Assembly: GCA_002377855.1 (NCBI GenBank)
Contig: DFQQ01000009.1
Span: 1-25,716, forward strand
From: Acidovorax delafieldii
GTDB lineage: Bacteria > Pseudomonadota > Gammaproteobacteria > Burkholderiales > Burkholderiaceae_C
Reading direction: 5' to 3'
Length of the DNA stretch: 25,716 bases
Shown: positions 8,377 through 16,700 of the stretch, in pieces
Layout of the letters: every line of letters starts with the position of its first letter
How positions within the stretch are numbered: the stretch's first letter is position 1
Made by a program: the position numbers and the translations under genes
Notes under the pieces: model-generated
Database searches by the model: none
What the model was told of the DNA's origin: nothing
Seen by the model: only the letters and a program-made list of their open reading frames with translations

Positions 8377-8772
8377 ATGCAATTTGGCTACACCATCATT
8401 TATGTGCCCCATGTGGCTTCGTCTCTGACGTTTTTCGAACAAGCGTTCGGACTCTCTCGGCGGTTTTTGCACGAATCCGGCACCTACGGTGAGCTGGACA
8501 CCGGCACTACCACGCTGGCGTTTGCCGACCACACGCTGGGTCACACCAACTTTCCAGGCGGACATGTAGCAGCACATTCGTCCGGCAAGCCCCTGGGCGT
8601 GGAAATCGGTTTGGTGACACCCGACGTGCCCGCCGCTCATGAGCAAGCAGTTCGCAGCGGCGCTACCGAACTTGCACCGCCCGCCACCAGGCCTTGGGGG
8701 CAAACCGTATCGTACGTTCGGTGCCCCGACGGGACCTTGGTAGAGCTGTGCACGCCCATCCTGGCCGGGTAG
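8377..8772 (+). CDS. VOC (glyoxalase/bleomycin-resistance fold) protein
   Basis: 131 residues with the paired beta-alpha-beta-beta-beta layout of vicinal-oxygen-chelate proteins. Module one starts YTIIYVPHVASSLTFFEQAFGL and continues to TTLAFADHTL. Module two starts GVEIGLVTPDVPAAHEQAV and ends VRCPDGTLVELCTP, whose final Glu is a usual metal ligand. Substrates of such stand-alone proteins (glyoxalase, dioxygenase, fosfomycin or bleomycin binding) cannot be told from this sequence. The length is normal. The start is the first ATG of the domain; only a weak purine stretch (AGAGA) lies upstream. Confidence 0.85.
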   Translation: MQFGYTIIYVPHVASSLTFFEQAFGLSRRFLHESGTYGELDTGTTTLAFADHTLGHTNFPGGHVAAHSSGKPLGVEIGLVTPDVPAAHEQAVRSGATELAPPATRPWGQTVSYVRCPDGTLVELCTPILAG

Positions 8773-8860
8773 CGCCAGCGCACAAACAGCGCCCGCAACG
8801 ATACGGATACGGCCCTCATCTTCGCGCCAGCCCCCCTGCGCAAGGCATGGGGAACGTGGC

Positions 8861-10681
8861 ATGCTCTGCACCATGGGAATCCATTTGGCTCAAGCTCCTC
8901 AGACGACGATAGAACGTCCATCCACGCCGCCGCTGCCCGGCAGTGACTCGCCCCGCCAAGCGCGGCTGCTGCGTGCCAAAGGCTTGCAGGCCATGGTCGT
9001 TGGCTTCATTGCCATGGCCCTCATTGTCACAGGGGCCTTGGTGGCGCTGGCGCTCTACACCAAATGGCAGGACGCCATCGTGGCGCAAGAGCGCCAAAGC
9101 GCCAACTTGGCGCGTGTGCTGCAAGAACAGACCCTGCGAGTGCTGGCACCGATTGATCAAGCCACGCTGCGCATGCGGGACGCAGTGGCGAAGGGGAGTT
9201 TCCAGCCACCCGACTTCACCCGGTTGGCCAATGAAACCGGGTTGGTCCCCGACATCCTTACCCAACTGGCCCTGGTGGGTGCCGATGGCCGTTTCATAGC
9301 GAGCAATCTGGACCCTGACGGGCAAAAAACAGGCCCGGTGGACCTGTCACGGCGCGAGCATATCCAGATCCATCTGGAACCGGGTAACAACCCGCAGTCC
9401 CGCAAACAGCTGACACGCAACGGGTTGTTTGTGGGCAAGCCGGTGCTAGGCAAGGTGTCGGGCAAATGGACGCTGCAGCTATCGCGTCCGATCGTCTCGC
9501 CTTCGGGCTACCTTCACGGCATTGTCGTGGCGTCGGTCAACCCTGACTACTTCGAAACGGTTTTTCAAGACGTTGAATTGGGGCCGGGCGGCGCAGTCAC
9601 GTTGCTTGGTGATGATCAAACGTTGCGTGCGCGTGTGGCAGGTGGGCAGGCAACGGGAATGGGGCAAACGTTGACCCTCCCCAGTGACCACCCTCTCACC
9701 GATGTGAACAAACCCGAGGGAACGTACACCCGCATCAGCGAGGTAGACCAAACCGAGCGTATCGCCGCGTTTCGGCGCATACCGGGCTATCCACTCAACA
9801 TGGTGGTCTCTAACACCACAGAGGCAGCGTTGGAAGAATGGCGCGGCATGCGCAACGTCACACTGATCGTCGCGTTGCTCTTGGCCATCGCCATCGTGGC
9901 CAGCGGCGTAGGCTTCTTGCGGGGCGTACGGCGCCTGGAGGAGTCGCACGCGGCATTGGCAATCAGTGAAGCGCAGGCGCAATCCGCCAGCCAGGCAAAA
10001 AGCGAGTTCATGGCCGCTGTATCGCATGAGCTTCGCACGCCGTTGACCAGTATCCGCGGGTTTGCAGAGCTGATGGAACTGCGGCTCAAGGAGCCGTCTT
10101 TCCGTGAAGCGGCCACGCTCATACGCCAGGCAGCCGATCACCTCAACACCTTGCTCACTGAAATTCTCGATTTGGCGAAAGTAGAAGCCGGTGCCATGCC
10201 CATTGTGCTGGCACCGCATCCGGTCCGGGAACTGGTGCAAAACACTGCCGATTTCTTTGCGATTTCGGCAGCACAGAAAGGTCTGACCCTGGAAGTGGCA
10301 GTGTCGGAAGCGACGCCTCAGATGCTCGTTTGCGACGGATTGCGCCTCAAGCAGATCTTGAACAACTTGCTCTCGAACGCACTGAAATTCACCGAGCAGG
10401 GAACCGTACGCCTTGAAGTGGAGCCCGATGGAACACAGCTGCACTTTCACGTCATGGATACTGGCCCTGGCATCCCGGAACATTTGCACGAACTGATCTT
10501 TGAGAAATTTCGCCAAGGCAGTGCGCAAGTCAGCAGCGAACATGGCGGCACCGGCCTGGGACTGGCACTTTCCCGAGCGTTGGCTGAATTGATGCAGGGC
10601 CAGTTGTCCGTTTCGTCTGTCCCCGGCGAAGGCGCGTGTTTCACGCTGAGCTTGCCTTGCACGACGACGCCTGGCGCGTGA
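8861..10681 (+). CDS. Membrane sensor histidine kinase with Cache domain
   Basis: 606 residues. A transmembrane helix at about 44-66 and a second at about 332-354 enclose a periplasmic dCache-like sensor (about 70-325; SRREHIQIHLEP, KPVLGKVSGKWTLQLSRPI, SVNPDYFETVF). The cytoplasmic part begins with a short helical linker (355-385) and then the dimerisation/phosphoacceptor domain SHELRTPLTSIRG with His389. The ATPase domain follows with N box NNLLSNALKF, G1 DTGPGIP, F box FEKFRQG and G2 GGTGLGLAL. All catalytic boxes are intact. There is no receiver or HPt domain and no response regulator gene in this window, so the partner is elsewhere. GGGGA 7 nt upstream supports the ATG at 8861; 8873 is also possible. 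The ligand is unknown. Confidence 0.92.
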   Translation: MLCTMGIHLAQAPQTTIERPSTPPLPGSDSPRQARLLRAKGLQAMVVGFIAMALIVTGALVALALYTKWQDAIVAQERQSANLARVLQEQTLRVLAPIDQATLRMRDAVAKGSFQPPDFTRLANETGLVPDILTQLALVGADGRFIASNLDPDGQKTGPVDLSRREHIQIHLEPGNNPQSRKQLTRNGLFVGKPVLGKVSGKWTLQLSRPIVSPSGYLHGIVVASVNPDYFETVFQDVELGPGGAVTLLGDDQTLRARVAGGQATGMGQTLTLPSDHPLTDVNKPEGTYTRISEVDQTERIAAFRRIPGYPLNMVVSNTTEAALEEWRGMRNVTLIVALLLAIAIVASGVGFLRGVRRLEESHAALAISEAQAQSASQAKSEFMAAVSHELRTPLTSIRGFAELMELRLKEPSFREAATLIRQAADHLNTLLTEILDLAKVEAGAMPIVLAPHPVRELVQNTADFFAISAAQKGLTLEVAVSEATPQMLVCDGLRLKQILNNLLSNALKFTEQGTVRLEVEPDGTQLHFHVMDTGPGIPEHLHELIFEKFRQGSAQVSSEHGGTGLGLALSRALAELMQGQLSVSSVPGEGACFTLSLPCTTTPGA

Positions 10682-10870
10682 CCGCATGCTGGGGACGGCC
10701 TTCCCGCAAACCTGAACCGTGCGAGGCGGAGGTACTTGGGGACCCTCAGCTTCGGTGACGCACGCAACCCAATTTACACCCGTGGCATGGCTAACCCTGC
10801 CGCCAGCGCTTCAGGTCGCGAGCAACGGGCTAAAACGAGTTTGCCGCCCATGAGCCAGGAACTCTGGCAC

Positions 10871-10901
10871 AAAAACGAAAAAGCCAGCGCAAGCGCTGGC
10901 T
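10871..10901 (-). terminator. Rho-independent terminator of ompW
   Basis: Read on the minus strand, AGCCAGCGC, a short TT turn and GCGCTGGCT form a 9-bp perfect stem followed directly by TTTTCGTTTTT. This is a classical intrinsic terminator about 50 nt after the ompW stop codon. Confidence 0.88.
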
Positions 10902-10918
10902 CTTCCCCACCTGAGAGT

Positions 10919-10942
10919 GCGCGCAACTTTTCAGTTGCGCGC
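10919..10942 (-). repeat. Second hairpin between ompW stop and its terminator
   Basis: A perfect 10-bp inverted repeat (GCGCGCAACT and AGTTGCGCGC) with a 4-nt loop, 6 nt beyond the ompW stop codon and 17 nt before the terminator stem. It has no T-tract, so it more likely protects the mRNA 3' end than terminates. Confidence 0.6.
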
Positions 10943-10948
10943 AGCGCA

Positions 10949-11545
10949 TCAGAAGCGCCAGCCGAGACCCACGCCCACCAGGACGGGGTCAACTTTGAAA
11001 GTGCCGACCTTGGCGCCCGCAACGCTGACGTCGGTCTTGATAAAGACCTTCTTGACGTCCAGGTTCAGGTACAGGTTCTTTTGCAGTGGGATATCCACGC
11101 CAACTTGCAGAGCGGCGCCGAAGCTGTTGCGATCAATATCCACACCTGCGGGCAGCTTGACGCTGGAGAAGCGGGTGTAGTTCACACCAGCACCCACATA
11201 AGGCTTAAAGCCGGCCGTGTTGAAGTGGTACTGCACCAGCAGCGAAGGAGGCAGGTGCTTGAGGGTGCCGATCTTGCCGCCCAGCACGCTGGAGCTCAGG
11301 TCGTGCTTCTGGGGCACAGTCAAAACCAGTTCAGCCGCGATGTTGGGGGTGAAGAAGTACGACACGTCGACTTCAGGAATCACCTTGTCGTTCACCGACA
11401 GACCCAGACCGGTGCTGTCTTTGTTGGCGCTATCGAGGTTTACGGCGCGGGCACGCACGAGCCAGGGGCCTTCGGCTTGCTGCGCAAATGCAGCGCCAGA
11501 AGTCAGTGCGCAAAGAACGGCCACGGCCAGCAGGTTTTTCTTCAT
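10949..11545 (-). CDS. ompW: OmpW-family outer membrane beta-barrel protein
   Basis: 198 residues. MKKNLLAVAVLCALTSGAAFA is a clear Sec signal peptide with cleavage expected after AFA (residue 21). The mature part has OmpW features: GPWLVRARAVNLD at the start, VIPEVDVSYFFTPNIAAEL, a PPSLLVQYHF strand, KPYVGAGVNYT, and a C-terminal strand VGVGLGWRF ending in Phe, as needed for BAM-dependent insertion. OmpW forms an eight-stranded barrel with a narrow hydrophobic channel and often responds to stress or redox conditions. The ATG at 11545 is chosen because the signal peptide begins there; the frame upstream to 11623 has no signal-like sequence. It has its own promoter candidate and terminator, so it is probably monocistronic. 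Confidence 0.93.
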   Translation of the reverse strand: MKKNLLAVAVLCALTSGAAFAQQAEGPWLVRARAVNLDSANKDSTGLGLSVNDKVIPEVDVSYFFTPNIAAELVLTVPQKHDLSSSVLGGKIGTLKHLPPSLLVQYHFNTAGFKPYVGAGVNYTRFSSVKLPAGVDIDRNSFGAALQVGVDIPLQKNLYLNLDVKKVFIKTDVSVAGAKVGTFKVDPVLVGVGLGWRF

Positions 11546-11585
11546 AGAGAACTCAATGCAGTTGAACGGGGACGGCCCCCGTGCA

Positions 11586-11614
11586 TGTATTGGGCCTGTT
11601 AGCGAAATGGTCAA
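11586..11614 (-). promoter_or_regulatory. Candidate sigma-70 promoter of ompW
   Basis: On the minus strand TTGACC (11609-11614) and AATACA (11586-11591) are separated by 17 bp and lie about 40 bp upstream of the ompW ATG. The -35 matches the consensus at five of six bases and the -10 at only three. Position and spacing fit; strength is uncertain. Confidence 0.4.
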
Positions 11615-11714
11615 CCTTGCCACAGGTCAAATAACGCAGTGTTTACCCGCAGCAAGTTCCACTTCTGAGCCACCGGCTGCGTGGGCCGCAATGGCGTACC
11701 AGTGTTTCCACGCT

Positions 11715-12704
11715 TCAGTGCGCGGCCTGCCTGCCCCGAAGACGTTGGAAAAGCGTTACTACCACAAGCACGGCAGCACCCGCAGCGAGGCCCACCACGG
11801 CGTTCAGCGCATTGGGCACCAGCACAGCCCAAAGGCCGCCTGCGGGCCATTGCGCTGCTCCAGCGCCAAAACCTTCCACTGCATGGTGCAGCGCTGGCAC
11901 CCCATGCACCAGAATTCCGCCGCCCACCAAAAACATGGCTGCGGTTCCAGCGACAGACAGCCCCTTCATCAACCAAGGAGCAGCAAGGACGATACCGCGC
12001 CCCAACGCCTGCGCCGTGCGGCTGGCTTTCCGGTGGAGCCACAAACCCAAGTCGTCCAGTTTCACAATCCCCGCCACCAGGCCGTAAACGCCCATGGTCA
12101 TGATCAGGGCGATGCCGCTCAGCACTGCCACTTGCTGTACGAAAGGGGCTGATGCAACCGTGCCAAGCGTGATAGCGATGATTTCTGCGGACAAGATGAA
12201 ATCAGTGCGAACGGCGCCTTTGATCTTGTCCTTCTCGTAGGCCACCATATCCACAGCGGGGTTCGAGTGGGCCTCTACCAAGCCGCTCTCCTCTGCGTCG
12301 ACCTCGCCCGGGGCATGCAGAAATTTGTGTGCCAGCTTTTCCGCGCCCTCAAAGCAGAGAAAGGCCCCGCCGACCATCAGCAACGGCGTCACTGCCCAGG
12401 GCACAAACGCGCTGATAAGCAACGCTGCAGGCACAAGAATGACTTTGTTGACCAAAGACCCCTTGGCAACAGCCCATACCACCGGAATTTCTCTGTCGGC
12501 ATTGACGCCGGTGACCTGCTGGGCGTTCAGTGCCAAGTCATCCCCCAACACTCCCGCCGTCTTCTGTGCCGCCACCTTGGTCATGACGGACACATCGTCC
12601 GCCATGGCCGCACTTTTCTTGGCGGCTACTTTGGTCATCAGAGCCACATCGTCAAGAATGGTGGCAATGTCGTCCAACAACGCTAGAAGGCTGCCTGCGG
12701 CCAT
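11715..12704 (-). CDS. yedI: YedI/DUF808-family inner membrane protein
   Basis: 329 residues matching the YedI (DUF808) family of unknown function. It has an N-terminal LLALLDDIATILDD, the block KTAGVLGDDLALNAQQV, REIPVVWAVAKGSLVNKVILVP, and ITPLLMVGGAFLCFEG-like text (here VTPLLMVGGAFLCFEGAEK). Hydrophobic segments lie near residues 84-117, 170-190, 200-222, 252-275 and 290-318. Compared with the E. coli protein as I remember it, the N-terminal helical block DDVxxMTKVAAxK occurs twice in a row (about residues 18-31 and 36-49), an apparent 18-residue duplication. TGGGGA six nt upstream supports the ATG at 12704. Divergent from the methyltransferase gene. Confidence 0.88.
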   Translation of the reverse strand: MAAGSLLALLDDIATILDDVALMTKVAAKKSAAMADDVSVMTKVAAQKTAGVLGDDLALNAQQVTGVNADREIPVVWAVAKGSLVNKVILVPAALLISAFVPWAVTPLLMVGGAFLCFEGAEKLAHKFLHAPGEVDAEESGLVEAHSNPAVDMVAYEKDKIKGAVRTDFILSAEIIAITLGTVASAPFVQQVAVLSGIALIMTMGVYGLVAGIVKLDDLGLWLHRKASRTAQALGRGIVLAAPWLMKGLSVAGTAAMFLVGGGILVHGVPALHHAVEGFGAGAAQWPAGGLWAVLVPNALNAVVGLAAGAAVLVVVTLFQRLRGRQAAH

Positions 12705-12926
12705 GAAGAATCCCCACTGAAGTCAATGCACAAGCGCGCGACTATATCAACCACACCCCAACAAAATAGTGAAATGCGATGCTGTAACGCCGACGCAGCA
12801 GGCATGGTTACACAATCTGACCAAATACTCTGGCCGAGTCTTGGCACTGCCAAGTGGGTACTGGGCGCATACTCCCTCTCTTTAAGCCACCCATGGGGTC
12901 CTTCAACCGGGCTTCACGCCCGCCGC

Positions 12927-13628
12927 ATGCCCGGATATTCAACGAAACAAGAGTCCATTTCCATTCCCGGAGCCCCGGACCTGCTCATCCGCTCACTGCT
13001 GGACAAGCAGCAATTTTCTGATCCTCTGGGAGAAGCCGAACGCTTGGGTATTTCTTCCGCGACATGGCCCCTCTTCGGACTGTTGTGGCCCTCTGGCGCC
13101 CAACTGGCATCGCGCATGGCCGAGCGCCCCTTGCGTGAAGGCGAACGCGTACTTGAAATAGGGTGCGGACTCGGTCTGGCGAGCTTGGTATGCCATCGGC
13201 GGGGCATGAACGTGACTGCCAGCGACTGCCATCCGCTGGCCTCCCAGTTTCTCCAAGAGAATCTACGGCTGAACGCACTGGAGCCCATGAAGTACCGCAC
13301 CGGTCAATGGGGCACGGATGCCCCAGCTGGCGTGGGTGACGTAGAGGGGCAATTCGATCTCATCATCGGCAGCGACGTTCTTTATGAACGCGATGCCCGG
13401 GCCACGTTGGCAGCTTTTCTGGACAAACATGCGGACCACGGCGCGCAGATCTGGATCGTCGATCCCAATCGAGGCAACCGTGCAGCTTTTCACAAGCAAA
13501 TGGCCGCTCACCGATTCGAGGTGGTGGAAGAGCGGCTGGATTTCCCCGCCCAAGGGGACATCCCGGGCTACAAAGGGCGCCTCTTGGTTTACGAGCGTTC
13601 AGCCCCAGCGTCTTCCTTGAATCCTTGA
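12927..13628 (+). CDS. Class I SAM-dependent methyltransferase
   Basis: 233 residues. Motif I ERVLEIGCGLGLASL (about 74-87), the acidic end of beta-2 (TASD, residue 100) and FDLIIGSDVLYE (about 137-147) define a Rossmann-fold methyltransferase. The SDVLYE element resembles the METTL21/Methyltransf_16 group, which includes protein-lysine methyltransferases, but the substrate here cannot be read from the sequence. The N-terminal SATWPLFGLLWPSG is conserved-looking. The frame is open to 12726, but the preceding 67 residues look non-coding in composition, so I chose the ATG at 12927; no ribosome site supports either. It ends 35 nt before a strong terminator. Confidence 0.82.
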   Translation: MPGYSTKQESISIPGAPDLLIRSLLDKQQFSDPLGEAERLGISSATWPLFGLLWPSGAQLASRMAERPLREGERVLEIGCGLGLASLVCHRRGMNVTASDCHPLASQFLQENLRLNALEPMKYRTGQWGTDAPAGVGDVEGQFDLIIGSDVLYERDARATLAAFLDKHADHGAQIWIVDPNRGNRAAFHKQMAAHRFEVVEERLDFPAQGDIPGYKGRLLVYERSAPASSLNP

Positions 13629-13663
13629 ATCAATCGCTGACCACTTCGCAAACGCGTCAAAGC

Positions 13664-13696
13664 AAAAAAGGCCGGGTACTGTCCCGGCCTTTTTTT
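13664..13696. terminator. Bidirectional intrinsic terminator between methyltransferase gene and purL
   Basis: AAAAAAGGCCGGG, loop TACTGT, CCCGGCCTTTTTTT. The GC core (GGCCGGG/CCCGGCC) is flanked by A- and T-runs that give a U-tract on either strand. It lies between the ends of two convergent genes and can serve both. Confidence 0.95.
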
Positions 13697-13737
13697 ATGA
13701 CGTCACCAACCCCGTCGGTACACAGGGTCACCGGCCA

Positions 13738-16700
13738 TCATCCCACCCATTTACGGGCGTTGCGCCAGATGCGCATCCAGCCGCTGTACTGCGCTGCGTC
13801 TTCGCTGGTCCAGCTCATCTGCACGTTGCGGAACACGCGCTCGGGGTGCGGCATCATGGCCGTGAAGCGGCCGTCGGCCGTGGTCACGGCCGTCAGGCCA
13901 CCGGCGCTGCCGTTGGGGTTGAAGGGGTACTGCTCCGTCGCGCGTCCATGGTTGTCCACGTAGCGCATAGCGGCAATGGCCTTGTCGGCGTTGCCCCGGT
14001 ACTTGAAGTTGGCATAACCCTCGCCATGCGCCACGGCAATCGGCAGGCGGCTGCCGGCCATGCCTTGCAGGAACAGGCTGGGTGATTCGAGCACTTCCAC
14101 CAGCGACAGGCGGGCCTCGAAGCGCTCGCTCTGGTTGGTGGTGAAGCGTGGCCAGTCCTGCGCGCCGGGGATGATGTCGGCCAGCTCGGCAAACATCTGG
14201 CAGCCGTTGCACACGCCCAAGCCAAACGTGTCGGTGCGGCCAAAGAAGCCCTGGAACTGGGCCGCCAGCACGGGGTTGAACGTGATGCTGCGCGCCCAGC
14301 CAATGCCCGCGCCCAGCGTGTCGCCATAGCTGAAGCCGCCGCAGGCGACCACGCCCTTGAAGTCTTCGAGCTTGACGCGGCCAGTCTGCAGGTCGGTCAT
14401 GTGCACGTCATAGGCCTCAAAGCCCGCCTCGGTGAAGGCGTAGGCCATTTCGATGTGCGAGTTCACGCCCTGCTCGCGCAGGATGGCGACCTTGGGGCGC
14501 GCGAGGTTCAGGTACGGCGCGGCCACGTTGTCGGATGCGTCGAAGGTGAGGTGCACATGCAGGCCGGGGTCAGTGGGCTCCCCCGCTGCGGCGTGTTCGG
14601 CATCGGCATTGGCGGGGTTGTCACGCTGCTGGCAGATCTTCCAGCTCACCGCGTCCCACACCTGGTGCAGATCGGCTAAGGGCGCGCTGAACACGGACTT
14701 CGCATCGCGCCAGACTTGCAGCTCGCCCTTGCCAGCGTCGATTTCGGACGATGTGGGGCGCGTCTTGCCGACAAAGTGACTGAACTTGGACAAACCGTGC
14801 TCCCGCAGGGTCTGCATCACATCGTTGCGCTCTGCCGTGCGCACCTGCAGCACCACACCCAACTCCTCGTTGAACAAGGCCTTGAGCGTGAGTTCTTCAC
14901 GGCGCGCACCCACCTGCGTCGCCCAGTTCTTGGCGTCACCCGTGTCCATGCGGCTGTCGCTCACGCCGTCGCCTTCAGTGATGAGCATGTCCACATTCAG
15001 CGCCACGCCCACATGGCCTGCAAAGGCCATTTCGGCCACGGCCGCCAGCAGACCGCCGTCGCTGCGGTCGTGGTAGGCCAGGATCTTGCCTTTGGCGCGC
15101 AGCGCGTTCACGGCGTTGACGAGGTTGACCAGGTCTTTCGGGTCGTCCACATCGGGCACCACATCGCCGCTTTGCTCCAGCGTCTGGCCCAGGATGCTGC
15201 CGCCCATGCGGTTCTGGCCCTTGCCCAGGTCGATCAGCACCAGCGTGGTGTCGGCCTCGGTGGCGTTGAGCTGGGGGGTGAGTGTGCCGCGCACGTCGGA
15301 AAGGGACGCAAACGCGCTGACGATCAGGCTAACGGGGGACGTGACCTTCTTCTTGTCAGCGCCTTCGCTCCACTGCGTGCGCATCGAGAGCGAATCCTTG
15401 CCCACCGGGATGGACACGCCCAGCGCGGGGCACAGCTCCATGCCCACTGCCTTCACGGTTTCGTAGAGAGCAGCGTCCTCTCCCGGTTCGCCACAGGCAG
15501 CCATCCAGTTGGCCGACAGCTTCACGCGCGGCAGCTCGATGGGCGCGGCCAGCAGGTTGGTGATGGCCTCGGCCACGGCCATGCGGCCCGAAGCCGGCGC
15601 GTTGATGGCGGCCAGTGGCGTGCGCTCGCCCATGCTCATCGCCTCGCCCGCAAAGCCCTTGTAATCGGCCAGCGTCACAGCGCAATCCGCCACAGGCACC
15701 TGCCAGGGGCCGACCATCTGGTCGCGGTGGCTCAGGCCACCCACGGTGCGGTCGCCAATGGTGATGAGGAAGCGCTTGGACGCCACGGTGGGGTGGGCCA
15801 GCACGTCGATCACGGCCTTTTGCAGCGGCACGCCCGTCAAGTCCATCGGTGCGAATTCGCGCACCACGGTCTTCACGTCGCGGTGCATCTTGGGCGGCTT
15901 GCCCAGCAGCACGTTCATGGGCATGTCCACGGGCAGCTTCTGGTCGTCGGCCGTGGCAGCGGGGTCATGCAGCACCAGCTGGCGTTCTTCGGTGGCGGTG
16001 CCAATCACGGCAAACGGGCAGCGTTCGCGCTCGCAGAAGGCTTTGAACTGCTCCAGCGATTCGGGTGCAATGGCCAGCACGTAGCGTTCCTGGCTTTCAT
16101 TGCTCCAGATTTCCTTCGGGCTCATGCCCGACTCTTCGAGCTGCACGGCGCGCAGGTCAAAACGGGCGCCACGGCCCGCGTCATTGGTCAGCTCGGGGAA
16201 GGCGTTGGACAGGCCGCCCGCGCCCACGTCGTGGATGGCCAGGATGGGGTTGTTCGCGCCCTGGGCCCAGCAGTGGTTGATGACCTCTTGCGCGCGGCGC
16301 TCGATCTCGGGGTTACCGCGCTGCACCGAGTCAAAGTCCAGCTCGGCCGCATTGGTGCCGGTGGCCATGGAGCTGGCGGCGCTGCCGCCCATGCCGATGC
16401 GCATGCCGGGGCCGCCCAGCTGGATGAGCAGCGAGCCCGCAGGGAATTCGATCTTCTTGGTCAGCTCCGCGTCGATCACGCCCACACCGCCCGCGATCAT
16501 GATGGGCTTGTGGTAGCCGCGCTGCACGCCGCCCACGTTCTGCTCGTATTCGCGGAAGTAGCCGTTCAGGTTGGGACGGCCGAATTCGTTGTTGAACGCC
16601 GCGCCGCCCAAGGGGCCCTCGACCATGATCTGCAGCGGGCTGGCAATGTGTTCGGGCTTGCCGACCGTGCTGCCCCAGAGCTTGGACACGGTGAAGCCCG

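Noticed and set aside
12840..12854. CTTGGC-ACT-GCCAAG inverted repeat containing TGGCAC, like a sigma-54 -24 element
   Set aside because: The GC doublet expected at the -12 position is absent, and the short inverted repeat alone is weak evidence.
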